A stretch of 9,013 bases of DNA, taken from contig JAKAUG010000257.1 of NCBI GenBank assembly GCA_021827805.1, forward strand, positions 1 through 9,013, read 5' to 3'. A program made the position numbers and the translations under genes. The notes under the pieces are model-generated. The model ran no database searches. It was not told the origin of the DNA and saw nothing but the letters and a program-made list of their open reading frames with translations. This stretch comes from Bacillota bacterium (GTDB lineage Bacteria; Bacillota; Sulfobacillia; RBS10-35; JAJYVN01). Shown here piece after piece: positions 1 through 5,921 of the stretch. The stretch's first letter is position 1, and every line of letters starts with the position of its first letter.

Positions 1-71
1 AACAGGGCCAGGGTCATGACCGCCAGCACCAGGAGCACGCGCTGGCGGACCCCGATGCTCACGCCTCCCAA
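1..71 (-). CDS. N-terminus of an FtsI/PBP-like division transpeptidase (partial)
   Basis: Only the first 23 or so codons lie in the window; the gene continues past base 1. They encode a short basic stretch (GVRQRV) followed by a hydrophobic run (LLVLAVMTLAL), as at the N-terminal membrane anchor of class B penicillin-binding proteins. The assignment rests mostly on order: mraZ, rsmH, ftsL and then ftsI is the usual dcw sequence. The start is uncertain. A TTG at 71-69 has GGGGAGG 8 nt upstream, which is a good ribosome site. A GTG at 62-60 lies three codons further in, with GGGAGG only 1 nt away. I prefer the TTG because of spacing. The gap to the FtsL-like stop is 69 nt. FtsI would cross-link septal peptidoglycan, but none of the catalytic domain is visible here. 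Confidence 0.5.
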   Translation of the reverse strand, partial: MGGVSIGVRQRVLLVLAVMTLAL

Positions 72-140
72 GCCTCTGGCCTCCCCACCCCGGAGGCGGG
101 GGCCCTCGCCGCCAGGGACGGAGGCGGATGGGTGACTCCG

Positions 141-671
141 CTAGCGGGGTCCTTGACCGTGGAGTCGGCTCCACCACCGTGCCAACCAGGACCAGGCCCG
201 CTGAGACAGGTTCACCGCCCCCCCCGGAGCGGGTCCGGCCGCGACCGGGACCGCATCGACCGCGCCGTGGGCCGGCTCGGCCTGGGCGGCGGGCGGCACG
301 ACCGCCGGGGTCACGGGCACGTAGCCCGCCGGGCGGTGCAGGTCCAGTTGCTGCGTGGCGATCCGCTCGATCCGGACCGGATCCTGGCGGACCGCCAACT
401 GCACCTCCAGTTGCCGGTTCTGCGCCTGCAACTGCACCAGGGCCGCACCGCTGCGGTCCACCGCGAAGCTCTCCTGAGCCACAGCGGCCCCGCCAGCCGC
501 GACCCCGGCCCCCATGGCACAGAGCAGGGCGATGGTCAGCAGCCCGCGGCGCAGCGTCTGCTCCTGATGCCTGGGCCTCGTACGCGGCCGAAGCGCGGGG
601 CTGGCCCTGCGGGGCAGGGCGACGGCCACCGACCCTTCCGTCCAGAGAACCTCGGACGGGGTTGCCGCCAT
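141..671 (-). CDS. ftsL: FtsL-like septum protein, single transmembrane segment
   Basis: 176 residues. A basic N-terminal cytoplasmic segment (about 1-42) is followed by one hydrophobic helix (about 43-65). Next comes a short coiled-coil-like stretch (about 70-100) with the pattern LVQLQAQNRQLEVQL, then IERIATQQLDLHRPAGYVPV, which resembles the FtsL/DivIC ending (IE..A...L.L..P..). The last 55 or so residues are Ala/Pro-rich and look like a poorly conserved tail. FtsL proteins scaffold the divisome with DivIB/FtsQ and FtsI. The position between rsmH and an ftsI-like gene supports the call more than sequence does, because FtsL is weakly conserved. The ATG at 671 is chosen because GGAGGAG (683-677) lies 5 nt upstream. 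It starts 2 nt after the rsmH stop, so translational coupling is likely. An upstream in-frame start near 776 would overlap rsmH and has no reason to be used. Confidence 0.65.
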   Translation of the reverse strand: MAATPSEVLWTEGSVAVALPRRASPALRPRTRPRHQEQTLRRGLLTIALLCAMGAGVAAGGAAVAQESFAVDRSGAALVQLQAQNRQLEVQLAVRQDPVRIERIATQQLDLHRPAGYVPVTPAVVPPAAQAEPAHGAVDAVPVAAGPAPGGAVNLSQRAWSWLARWWSRLHGQGPR

Positions 672-673
672 CC

Positions 674-1864
674 TTACTCCTCCCCCCTCAGGTGCAGAAC
701 GGACCGGCGCCGGCTCGGATAGAGGGTCTCCGCCAGGGAGGGCACCGGAGGCCAGGCCGCGTGCACCCCGTCCCATGCGGCGCAGCGCAGGATGCTCGGC
801 CCGCGTTCTGATCCGCCAGAGGGCAGGGCCGGGGTGCGCACCCGCTCTGCCGCTCTCAGCTTGGCGCTGCGGCTGCGGGGGTTGGCCTCCAGCTCACCCG
901 CGGTGGCCTGCAGCGGCCGCCCCACCAGGGGGTGAATCTCCGGCTGCTTCCCGCAGCGGCAGACCGGCCATTCCGGTGGGCAGGTGCAGCCCCGCGCCAG
1001 CTCGCGAAAGACGGTCTTGGCGGTGCGGTCCTCCAGCGAGTGAAAGGATAGGACCACCACCCGGCCACCGGCCCGCAGACGGAAACAGGCCGCACGCAGG
1101 GCGGCCTCCAGGCTCCCCAACTCGTTGTTCACACCGATGCGCAGGGCCTGGAAGGTGCGCCTCGCCGGATGCGGTCCGTCCCTCCGTGCCGTGCGCGGCA
1201 CCGCGGCCTTGATGATCTCCACCAGCTCGCCCGTGGTCTCGATGAGTCCCCGCTCCTGTCTGTGGCACACGATGAAGTTCGCGATGCGTCGCGCCCAGCG
1301 TTCCTCGCCGAAACGCCGGATGAGGTCGGTCAGCTCGTCCTCGGACAGGCCGTTCACCAGGTGGTAGGCCGTCGTTCCCTGCGTGGGGTCCATGCGCATG
1401 TCCAGGGGCGCGTCGGCCCGATAGCTGAAACCGCGCTCCGGCGTGTCCAATTGGTGGCTTGAGACCCCCAGGTCGAAGAGCACACCGTCGACCAGCCCCA
1501 GCCCCAACTCGTCCAGGCGCGCGTCCAGCGCGGCGTAGTTGCTGTGCACGAAATCCAGCCGCACACCCAGGCCCGTGGCCAACGGCAGCAGAATGCCCCG
1601 CGCGGCGTCCAGGGCCTCCGGATCACGGTCCAGGGCCACCAGGTGCCCTCCCGGCGCCAGAGCCTCCAGGATCGCGCGGGCATGCCCTCCGCCCCCGACG
1701 GTCGCATCGACGAAGACCCCACCCGGTCGGGGCTGCAGGTACTCCAGCACCTCGTCCAGGAGGACGGGCGTGTGCGCGAACCCGGATGTCCGTTCCGCCG
1801 CGGCCGGTCGCCGAGACCGCCGCTCTTCCGCCGCGTCCCGCCTTCTCCCACCCTGGTCCGCCAT
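674..1864 (-). CDS. rsmH: 16S rRNA (cytosine-1402-N4)-methyltransferase RsmH
   Basis: 396 residues. RsmH uses S-adenosylmethionine to methylate N4 of C1402 in the 16S rRNA decoding centre. Family motifs are seen in order: HTPVLLDEVLEYL (from 31); the SAM loop DATVGGGGHA (53-62); ALDRDPEAL with the ribose-binding Asp at 79; FDLGVSSHQLD and RGFSYRADAPLDMRMDP; FGEERWARRIA; HPARRTFQALRIGVNNEL; VVLSFHSLEDR; a four-Cys cluster (GCTCPPEWPVCRC); and NPRSRSAKLRAAERV. Most RsmH proteins are about 310-320 residues and end near that last motif. This one has a basic N-terminal extension of about 28 residues and 54 extra residues after it. The ATG at 1864 is chosen because GGAGGAGG lies 6 nt upstream; the GTG at 1870 would touch the ribosome site. 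It follows mraZ by 21 nt. Confidence 0.95.
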   Translation of the reverse strand: MADQGGRRRDAAEERRSRRPAAAERTSGFAHTPVLLDEVLEYLQPRPGGVFVDATVGGGGHARAILEALAPGGHLVALDRDPEALDAARGILLPLATGLGVRLDFVHSNYAALDARLDELGLGLVDGVLFDLGVSSHQLDTPERGFSYRADAPLDMRMDPTQGTTAYHLVNGLSEDELTDLIRRFGEERWARRIANFIVCHRQERGLIETTGELVEIIKAAVPRTARRDGPHPARRTFQALRIGVNNELGSLEAALRAACFRLRAGGRVVVLSFHSLEDRTAKTVFRELARGCTCPPEWPVCRCGKQPEIHPLVGRPLQATAGELEANPRSRSAKLRAAERVRTPALPSGGSERGPSILRCAAWDGVHAAWPPVPSLAETLYPSRRRSVLHLRGEE

Positions 1865-1885
1865 GCCCACCCTCCTCCGCCGGGC

Positions 1886-2323
1886 CTACAGGCCCAGGCC
1901 CTCCATCCGCTGCGCCAGATCCGCGTAGTCGGCGTCGCCCTCGTGCACATACCGTTCCCAAGCCTCCGGCTGCCACACCTCCACCCGCGTCGACACCCCG
2001 ACGATCACGCCCTCCCGCTCCAAGCCTGCGTACTCGCGCAGGTTGGTCGGCAACAGCACCCGCCCCTGACCATCGGGCCGGCACTCACAGGCGCCGGCGA
2101 AGAACACGCGCACGAACTGGCGGGCGTCCTTGTGGGTCAGGGGTAGCGCCCGCAGCTTGGCCTCCAGTGCCGCCCACTCGGCGGGCGGGTACAGGAACAG
2201 GCACCCATCCAGCCCCTTGGTCGCAACGAAGACCGGCCCCAACTCTTCGCGGATACGGGCGGGCAGGGTGAGCCGACCCTTGTCGTCCAGGGCGTGCCGG
2301 TACTCGCCGATCAGTCCGCTCAC
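1886..2323 (-). CDS. mraZ: MraZ, transcriptional regulator of the dcw cluster
   Basis: 145 residues, the usual length for the family. MraZ is a ring-forming DNA-binding protein with two SpoVT/AbrB-like repeats, and in studied bacteria it represses its own operon. Both signature DxxxR motifs are present: DDKGR (13-17, in GEYRHALDDKGRLTLPARI) and DGQGR (84-88, in ECRPDGQGRVLLPTNLREY). The middle segment KGLDGCLFLYP, LPLTHKDARQFVRVFF and the end YADLAQRMEGLGL are very like Bacillota MraZ. The start is GTG at 2323, with an AGGGAGG-type ribosome site 7 nt upstream. The frame stays open far upstream, but that part runs through the operator and the tRNA region and is not coding. Regulation is suggested by the repeat array at 2358-2407. 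Confidence 0.95.
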   Translation of the reverse strand: MSGLIGEYRHALDDKGRLTLPARIREELGPVFVATKGLDGCLFLYPPAEWAALEAKLRALPLTHKDARQFVRVFFAGACECRPDGQGRVLLPTNLREYAGLEREGVIVGVSTRVEVWQPEAWERYVHEGDADYADLAQRMEGLGL

Positions 2324-2357
2324 CGCACGCCCTCCCTCACCCGCCACCTTGGGGGCG

Positions 2358-2407
2358 CGGGACCCACCTGGCCCCACTTCTCCCCACTTGCCGCCACCAT
2401 ACACCAC
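2358..2407 (-). promoter_or_regulatory. MraZ box: 10-bp-phased TGGGN repeat operator
   Basis: Read on the minus strand, three units GTGGGG, GTGGGG and GTGGGT occur at exactly 10-bp steps (2387-2382, 2377-2372, 2367-2362). TGGGN repeats separated by 5 nt upstream of mraZ are the known MraZ-binding site in several bacteria. Two further in-phase units keep only GTGG (GTGGTG at 2407-2402 and GTGGCG at 2397-2392), giving five GTGG in register. The array ends about 40 nt before the mraZ start codon. I could not pick a convincing -10/-35 pair for mraZ. A TTGCCA at 2436-2431 is a weak -35 candidate. Confidence 0.8.
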
Positions 2408-2509
2408 CAGCTGGTCGTGATCCTTCTTTCTGGCAAGAAAATCTCGACGCACCGCCAGCCGGCGCCGCGGGCCGGCCCGCCACCGCGGGCGACAGCAGAG
2501 GCGGACGCG

Positions 2510-2539
2510 TTGACGGCAGGGCCCGCCGCCGCGTACAAT
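2510..2539 (+). promoter_or_regulatory. Sigma-70-type promoter for tRNA-Ala
   Basis: TTGACG (2510-2515) and TACAAT (2534-2539) are separated by 18 bp, close to the consensus housekeeping promoter. The -10 box ends 18 nt before the first tRNA base, which leaves room for a short leader. It points away from mraZ, so the two transcription units diverge. Confidence 0.8.
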
Positions 2540-2557
2540 CCCTGCGCGGACGATTGT

Positions 2558-2633
2558 GGGGATGTAGCTCAGCTGGGAGAGCGCTGCGTTCGCATCGCAG
2601 AGGCCAGGGGTTCGAATCCCCTCATCTCCACCA
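2558..2633 (+). tRNA. tRNA-Ala(CGC)
   Basis: 76 nt with the full cloverleaf. The acceptor stem GGGGATG/CATCTCC includes G3-U70, the identity element for alanyl-tRNA synthetase. The D stem is GCTC/GAGC. The anticodon stem is CTGCG/CGCAG (2584-2588, 2596-2600) around loop TTCGCAT, with anticodon CGC at 2591-2593. The variable loop is AGGCC, the T stem AGGGG/CCCCT with TTCGAAT, then discriminator A and an encoded CCA (2631-2633). It reads GCG codons. It is a single tRNA with its own promoter, not part of a visible cluster. Confidence 0.97.
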
Positions 2634-2641
2634 GACATGGA

Positions 2642-2657
2642 CAGCCCGCACGGGCTG
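2642..2657 (+). repeat. Short hairpin just after the tRNA
   Basis: CAGCCC and GGGCTG form a 6-bp inverted repeat around GCAC, starting 9 nt after the CCA end. No T-run follows. It could be a structured 3' trailer of the tRNA precursor. The stem is exact, but its role is a guess. Confidence 0.45.
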
Positions 2658-2667
2658 GGAGACGGCT

Positions 2668-2701
2668 GAAACCCCTTGGGCAACAGGGCCCCGGGGGTTT
2701 C
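2668..2701 (+). terminator. Possible terminator hairpin of the tRNA-Ala transcript
   Basis: GAAACCCC (2668-2675) pairs with GGGGTTTC (2694-2701), and inside it GGGC (2678-2681) pairs with GCCC (2688-2691). The result is a 12-bp stem with a TT/CG internal loop, 34 nt after the tRNA. The upper-stem 3' arm ends in TTT, a minimal U-tract. A competing 9-bp inverted repeat, ACAGGGCCC (2683-2691) with GGGCCCTGT (2712-2720), shares its left arm with the first hairpin, so only one can form at a time. The weak U-tract keeps the terminator call tentative. Confidence 0.45.
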
Positions 2702-2836
2702 CGGCGTTCTTGGGCCCTGTGGTCGGCCTCCTGCCCGGCGGGGTCCGTTGGCGTGGTCGTGATCGATCCGCGTGGCGGCGCCATGTGCGCGGTTCCGTGC
2801 CGGGACCTCCCTCTTCCCGGATGTCCGCTCCCCCTG

Positions 2837-3042
2837 TCACGCCCCATCGGGCTCCTTCTTCATGGGCACCAGGAGGTGGTCTGTCTCAGCCATTCGATGC
2901 GCTCGTGGCGATCGAACCCTGCCCCGGTGCGCAGGCGAAGCGCCCAGTTGCAGACATGGCGCACGCATCCGCGGGTCCGCGCCAGTTCCCGCGCTTGGTC
3001 CTCGGTCGGATGGAGGCGGTACCTGCACGCCCTGCGCTCCAT
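2837..3042 (-). pseudogene. tnpB: N-terminal fragment of a TnpB (IS200/IS605 OrfB-type) protein
   Basis: From an ATG at 3042 the sequence reads MERRACRYRLHPTEDQ, then GCVRHVCNWALRLRT and RHERI. This is the characteristic TnpB N-terminus (K/R-YRLYPT..Q, then GC.R.V.NWAL..R). Near 2893 the reading shifts frame and continues as MAETDHLLVPMKKEPDGA, matching the family segment that normally reads roughly LTALKKEP-x-x-A-W. The Trp expected next is a TGA stop at 2839-2837. Recognisable homology then ends, leaving about 68 of roughly 400 residues. TnpB is an RNA-guided nuclease of IS605-type elements; this piece has no catalytic residues and is dead. Decay therefore involves at least one frameshift, one nonsense change and loss of the rest. 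Confidence 0.75.
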
Positions 3043-3269
3043 ACCTTGCGTTGCGGCGGGACGACGGCGGGAGGTGACAGGTCGACTCATCCCGATGGCC
3101 AGCGCCAATACGGTTCAGATACGCACGCGGTCCATGCATGACCCACGATCCCTGGCTGTCTCCCGAGCCTCTCATCGCAGGATGTGGCCGTGAGCCCGTG
3201 TGCCAGCCCTGGGCAAACGGTATTGTGGCCAAGGCCAGGGGTTTCGCGTCGCGTCTTTGTCGGTCCTCG
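3043..3269. other. Mobile-element debris between two tnpB fragments
   Basis: No gene is visible in these roughly 230 bases. The stretch follows the 3' end of one tnpB fragment and precedes the 5' end of the other, so it should hold, or once held, a right element end (with guide-RNA-like sequence) and a left element end. I see a near-palindrome around ATGCAT (3130-3144) and a 12-nt copy of part of the tRNA (3232-3243), but no clear element terminus. Confidence 0.4.
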
Positions 3270-3870
3270 TCCTGTGTTTCCGACCGCCACAGGGGCAGGT
3301 TTCGGGCGCGGAGGCTCCCGTTTCACAGCGGCCGGTTGTACCGGGCAGTTCTCCCGACCAGAGCCTTCTGCTCCACAGGCGTCCTGCGTCTCCGGGGAAC
3401 TCCCGGCGACGAGCGACGCCAGGTTACGCGCCGCAGAACCGGTGCGGACAACGGTATGTCGTTCTGCCCGGTGCCGAGGGACCAAACGATCCTGGTCGAC
3501 AGATCCAGGCGTGGTGGGATCACGAGTTGGAACCCACACCATGAGGTCTTGCACTGCGGCATGGCCCGGAACTCGGACGCCGGAGTCTCCGCTGTGGCGG
3601 GCCAGGTGATGGTTCCCGATCATGCCGCGCGCGGAGAAATCTTCGAGCACGATGCCCGGCGTGGTCCGCGCCAGGTCCGTCGTCGCCCTGGGCAGCACGT
3701 CCGTGCGGCGGCGGACACGCCGATGGAGTCGCGCCAGACCGGCCACCGCATTCCGCCGGTGGCACAACCGCTGCCGCACCTTCGTCAAGGGCCGCGGGGA
3801 CTTGGTCGCGCCACGGATGAGAGCACCGCAAGGCAGTTCCGGCCAAGGTCCATGCCCACCACGTGGATGC
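3270..3870 (-). pseudogene. tnpB: C-terminal fragment of a TnpB protein, multiply frameshifted
   Basis: Pieces in alternating minus-strand frames follow TnpB order. HVVGMDLGRNCLAVLS (from about 3868) is the RuvC-I motif with its Asp. RNAVAGLARLHRRV and then IVLEDFSARGMIGNHHLAR (Glu codon 3644-3642) give RuvC-II. CKTSWCGFQLVI and GTGQNDIPLSAPV (about 3552-3437, other frame) match the segment around the zinc ribbon. AARNLASLVAGSSPET (about 3434-3387) and AVKREP match the family C-terminus. At least three frameshifts are needed. The zinc-ribbon CxxC cysteines are replaced (IVWSLGTGQN), and the last RuvC Asp before AARNLA is not seen. The N-terminal half is missing: only about 100 bases separate RuvC-I from the upstream dehydrogenase stop. 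Boundaries are approximate. Confidence 0.75.
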
Positions 3871-3932
3871 GTGCGCACTCGCTCCGCGGCACCTGGCCGG
3901 GAAGTGGCCACATGCGCTCTGTACGGAACGGG

Positions 3933-3965
3933 GGCCGCGGTCCGGACGATGGCCGGCCCGCGGCC
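3933..3965 (-). terminator. GC-rich hairpin just after the aldehyde dehydrogenase gene
   Basis: GGCCGCGG (3933-3940) and CCGCGGCC (3958-3965) form a perfect 8-bp inverted repeat with a 17-nt loop, starting 7 nt downstream of the dehydrogenase stop on the minus strand. The position fits a transcript end or a 3' stabilising structure. There is no U-tract (CCCGTTCCG follows), so intrinsic termination is unproven. Confidence 0.4.
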
Positions 3966-3972
3966 GCCCGAC

Positions 3973-5460
3973 TCACGCGGTGGGCGCCTCTCCGATCCCG
4001 ATCGACACGAACTTGGTCTCCAGGTATGCCAGCACGCCCTCGTAGCCGCCCTCGCGGCCCGTCCCGCTCTCCTTCATGCCTCCGAACGGGGCCTGCACCA
4101 CCGTGGGCACGGGGTCATTCAGGCCCACGATGCCATACTCCAACCCCTCGGCGACCCGCACGGCCCTGCCGAGATCGCGCGTGTAGACATAGGCGGCCAG
4201 ACCGTAAGGGGTGTCGTTGGCCAGGGCGATGGCCTCTGCCTCGGTCCGGAACGTCCAGAGACCGATGATCGGCCCAAAGGTCTCCTCGCGCGCCACGCGG
4301 GCATCGCGGGGCAGGCCGGCCAGCACGGTGGGGGCAAAGAAGTGGCCCCCCAAGTGCCCATGGACCTCCGCGCGCTGGCCGCCGCAGACCACGCGTCCGC
4401 CACGTTCCACCGCGTCCTCCACCTGCGCCCGCATGCGCGTCATGGCATCCCCGTCGATGAGCGGGCCGACATCCACGCCCTGCTCGAGCCCAGGGCCCAC
4501 CCGCAGCCTGCGCACCCGCTCGGCGAGGGCAGCCTCCACCTCCGGCGCCACGGACTCCTCGACATAGAGCCGGTTGGCGCAGATGCAGGTCTGCCCCGCG
4601 TTGCGGTACTTGGAGGCGATGAGGCCGTCCACGGCCCGCGTCAGATCCGCGTCCGCGAAGATCAGAAAGGGCGCGTGGCCGCCGAGCTCCAGGGAGACCT
4701 TCTTCATCTGGTCCGCGGCACGCCGCATGAGGTCCTTGCCGACCTCGGTCGAACCGGTGAAGGAGATCTTGCGCACCCGGCGGTCGGTCAGCAGCACGTC
4801 CCCGATGGGGCCCGCCGGGCCAGCGATCAGGTTGGCCACGCCAGCCGGCAGCCCCGCCGCATCCAGGCACTCGAACAGGGCCCAGGCGGTCAGCGGGGTC
4901 GCGGAGGCTGGCTTGCAGACCACGGTGCAGCCCGCGGCCAGGGCGGGCGCGATCTTCCGCCCGAGCATCGAGGCCGGAAAGTTCCAGGGCGTGATCGCCG
5001 CGGTCACGCCCACGGGTTGCCGGAGGACGGCCAGGCGCTTGCTCGCCACGCTGGCAGGGATCAGGTCCCCGTACACCCGGCGCGCCTCCTCGGCGTTCCA
5101 CTCGAAGTATTCGGCGGTCATGCCGACCTCGCCGCGCGCCTCGACCAGTGGTTTGCCCTGCTCGCGCGTCATCACTTCGGCAATGCGGTCGCGCTCCGCC
5201 CAGATGCGCTCCGCCACGCGCCTGAGGTGACGCGCGCGCTGCACCGCCGGCAGCGCCGCCCACGCCGCGAACGCGCCGGCCGCGGCGTCCACGGCGGCCT
5301 GGGCGTCGTCCGCCCGGGCGCTGGCCATCGTGCCAACCAACTCACCGTTCGAGGGGTCGACGACCTCAAAGCGGCCCCCCGCCTTGGCCTCGCACCACGT
5401 GCCCCCGATGTATAGCCGCCCCTGGATCAACGCCCGCCCGGCCTCGGTCTCCACCGTCAT
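3973..5460 (-). CDS. gabD: NAD(P)-dependent succinate-semialdehyde dehydrogenase-like enzyme
   Basis: 495 residues, typical for the aldehyde dehydrogenase superfamily. These soluble enzymes oxidise an aldehyde to the acid with NAD(P)+. Motifs seen: TPWNFPASM (oxyanion Asn160), the nucleotide-site CKPA (Lys183), FTGSTEVG (234-241), [12 protein letters not shown] (general base Glu258), [17 protein letters not shown] (nucleophile Cys292), EETFGPI and [15 protein letters not shown]. The block around Cys292 and the PFGG..ESG.GREG ending are those of GabD-type enzymes, so succinate semialdehyde (GABA shunt or similar) is the best guess. Related semialdehydes remain possible. The start is the ATG at 5460, which gives the usual GabD N-terminus and has a G-rich site (GGGGGTG) upstream. 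The frame is open further 5', without family similarity. No GABA aminotransferase is nearby; it diverges from the binding-protein gene. Confidence 0.88.
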   Translation of the reverse strand: MTVETEAGRALIQGRLYIGGTWCEAKAGGRFEVVDPSNGELVGTMASARADDAQAAVDAAAGAFAAWAALPAVQRARHLRRVAERIWAERDRIAEVMTREQGKPLVEARGEVGMTAEYFEWNAEEARRVYGDLIPASVASKRLAVLRQPVGVTAAITPWNFPASMLGRKIAPALAAGCTVVCKPASATPLTAWALFECLDAAGLPAGVANLIAGPAGPIGDVLLTDRRVRKISFTGSTEVGKDLMRRAADQMKKVSLELGGHAPFLIFADADLTRAVDGLIASKYRNAGQTCICANRLYVEESVAPEVEAALAERVRRLRVGPGLEQGVDVGPLIDGDAMTRMRAQVEDAVERGGRVVCGGQRAEVHGHLGGHFFAPTVLAGLPRDARVAREETFGPIIGLWTFRTEAEAIALANDTPYGLAAYVYTRDLGRAVRVAEGLEYGIVGLNDPVPTVVQAPFGGMKESGTGREGGYEGVLAYLETKFVSIGIGEAPTA

Positions 5461-5541
5461 CCGGCAACACCCCCACACAGCAGCCCAGAGACGGGTACGC
5501 CCCGCTGGCCTCGCGATCCTTCTTGACGGTGGCACCCCAGT

Positions 5542-5555
5542 GAGACCCGGGTCTC
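5542..5555. promoter_or_regulatory. Perfect 14-bp palindrome, candidate operator
   Basis: GAGACCCGGGTCTC equals its own reverse complement and lies 82 bp upstream of the dehydrogenase start, in the shared upstream region. That size and placement suit a dimeric repressor or activator. No regulator gene is in the window, so the binder is unknown. Confidence 0.4.
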
Positions 5556-5909
5556 CATGGCAGCCCCTCCTGGAGCACGGTGGGGCCAGGCGTGGCCCGT
5601 GTCGCGCCCTCCCCGGTTGCGACCCACCCCAGGCCCGCTCGTGTCCGCAGACAGAGAACACCCGTTCGTGGCGGCTCCGCTGGCCATGGCCGCGCAGCAC
5701 AGATGCCCGGTCGGCCCGCATCCCCCCCGCTCCCTCCGCTGGCGCCGGCGTGCAGAGCCAACGGTCGCGGACCGGAGCGCGCGGACCTCATGGTCGTGGG
5801 CATGATCGTTCTCCCCCTCCCGGGTGCCCAGGGCCCCGCCAACCATGGAAATGCCAGGAGGAACAGAGCTCGGATCGGAGAAGGTCCCGCGCAAGTACCA
5901 TGCGCATGC

Positions 5910-5914
5910 GGAGG
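5910..5914 (+). promoter_or_regulatory. Ribosome binding site that fixes the start of the solute-binding protein
   Basis: GGAGG lies 7 nt before the GTG at 5922. The next in-frame GTG (5934) would be 19 nt away and the far upstream in-frame ATG at 5790 has no comparable site, so 5922 is chosen. The CATGCGCATG palindrome abuts the site and could fold over it. Confidence 0.7.
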
Positions 5915-5921
5915 TGCGTCC

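Larger units (their letters stand above)
5461..5921. other. Divergent intergenic region, 461 bp
   Basis: It lies between the 5' ends of the dehydrogenase (minus) and the solute-binding protein (plus), so both promoters should be here. I see no protein with family-like sequence on either strand; open frames across it look like GC-driven artefacts. Notable sites are the 14-bp palindrome at 5542-5555 and the palindrome CATGCGCATG at 5899-5908, directly before the binding-protein ribosome site. I could not find a convincing -35/-10 pair for either gene. A TTGACG at 5524-5529 has no partner. Confidence 0.6.

Noticed and set aside
132..811. Plus-strand open frames over ftsL and the rsmH 3' end
   Set aside because: They lie opposite recognisable dcw genes and their Pro/Arg-rich products match nothing.
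2427..2440. TTTCT-GGCA-AGAAA inverted repeat upstream of mraZ
   Set aside because: The 5-bp arms are too short to claim as an operator in a window of this size.
2663..2675. CGGCTGAAACCCC resembling the reverse complement of the hairpin at 8092-8104
   Set aside because: Only about 11 of 13 bases match, in GC-rich DNA; too short to claim a shared element end.
2324..2683. Upstream extension of the mraZ frame
   Set aside because: It would run through the operator, the tRNA promoter and the tRNA. Canonical MraZ begins at the GTG at 2323.
3622..5415. 597-codon open frame on the plus strand
   Set aside because: It is antisense to the dehydrogenase, whose catalytic motifs are all intact on the minus strand. 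Its product is His/Arg/Ala-rich with no family pattern, as expected of an open shadow frame at high GC.
5580..5921. Upstream extension of the solute-binding protein frame
   Set aside because: The Tat signal and lipobox must be near the N-terminus, and a good ribosome site points to 5922. The upstream residues look like translated intergenic DNA.
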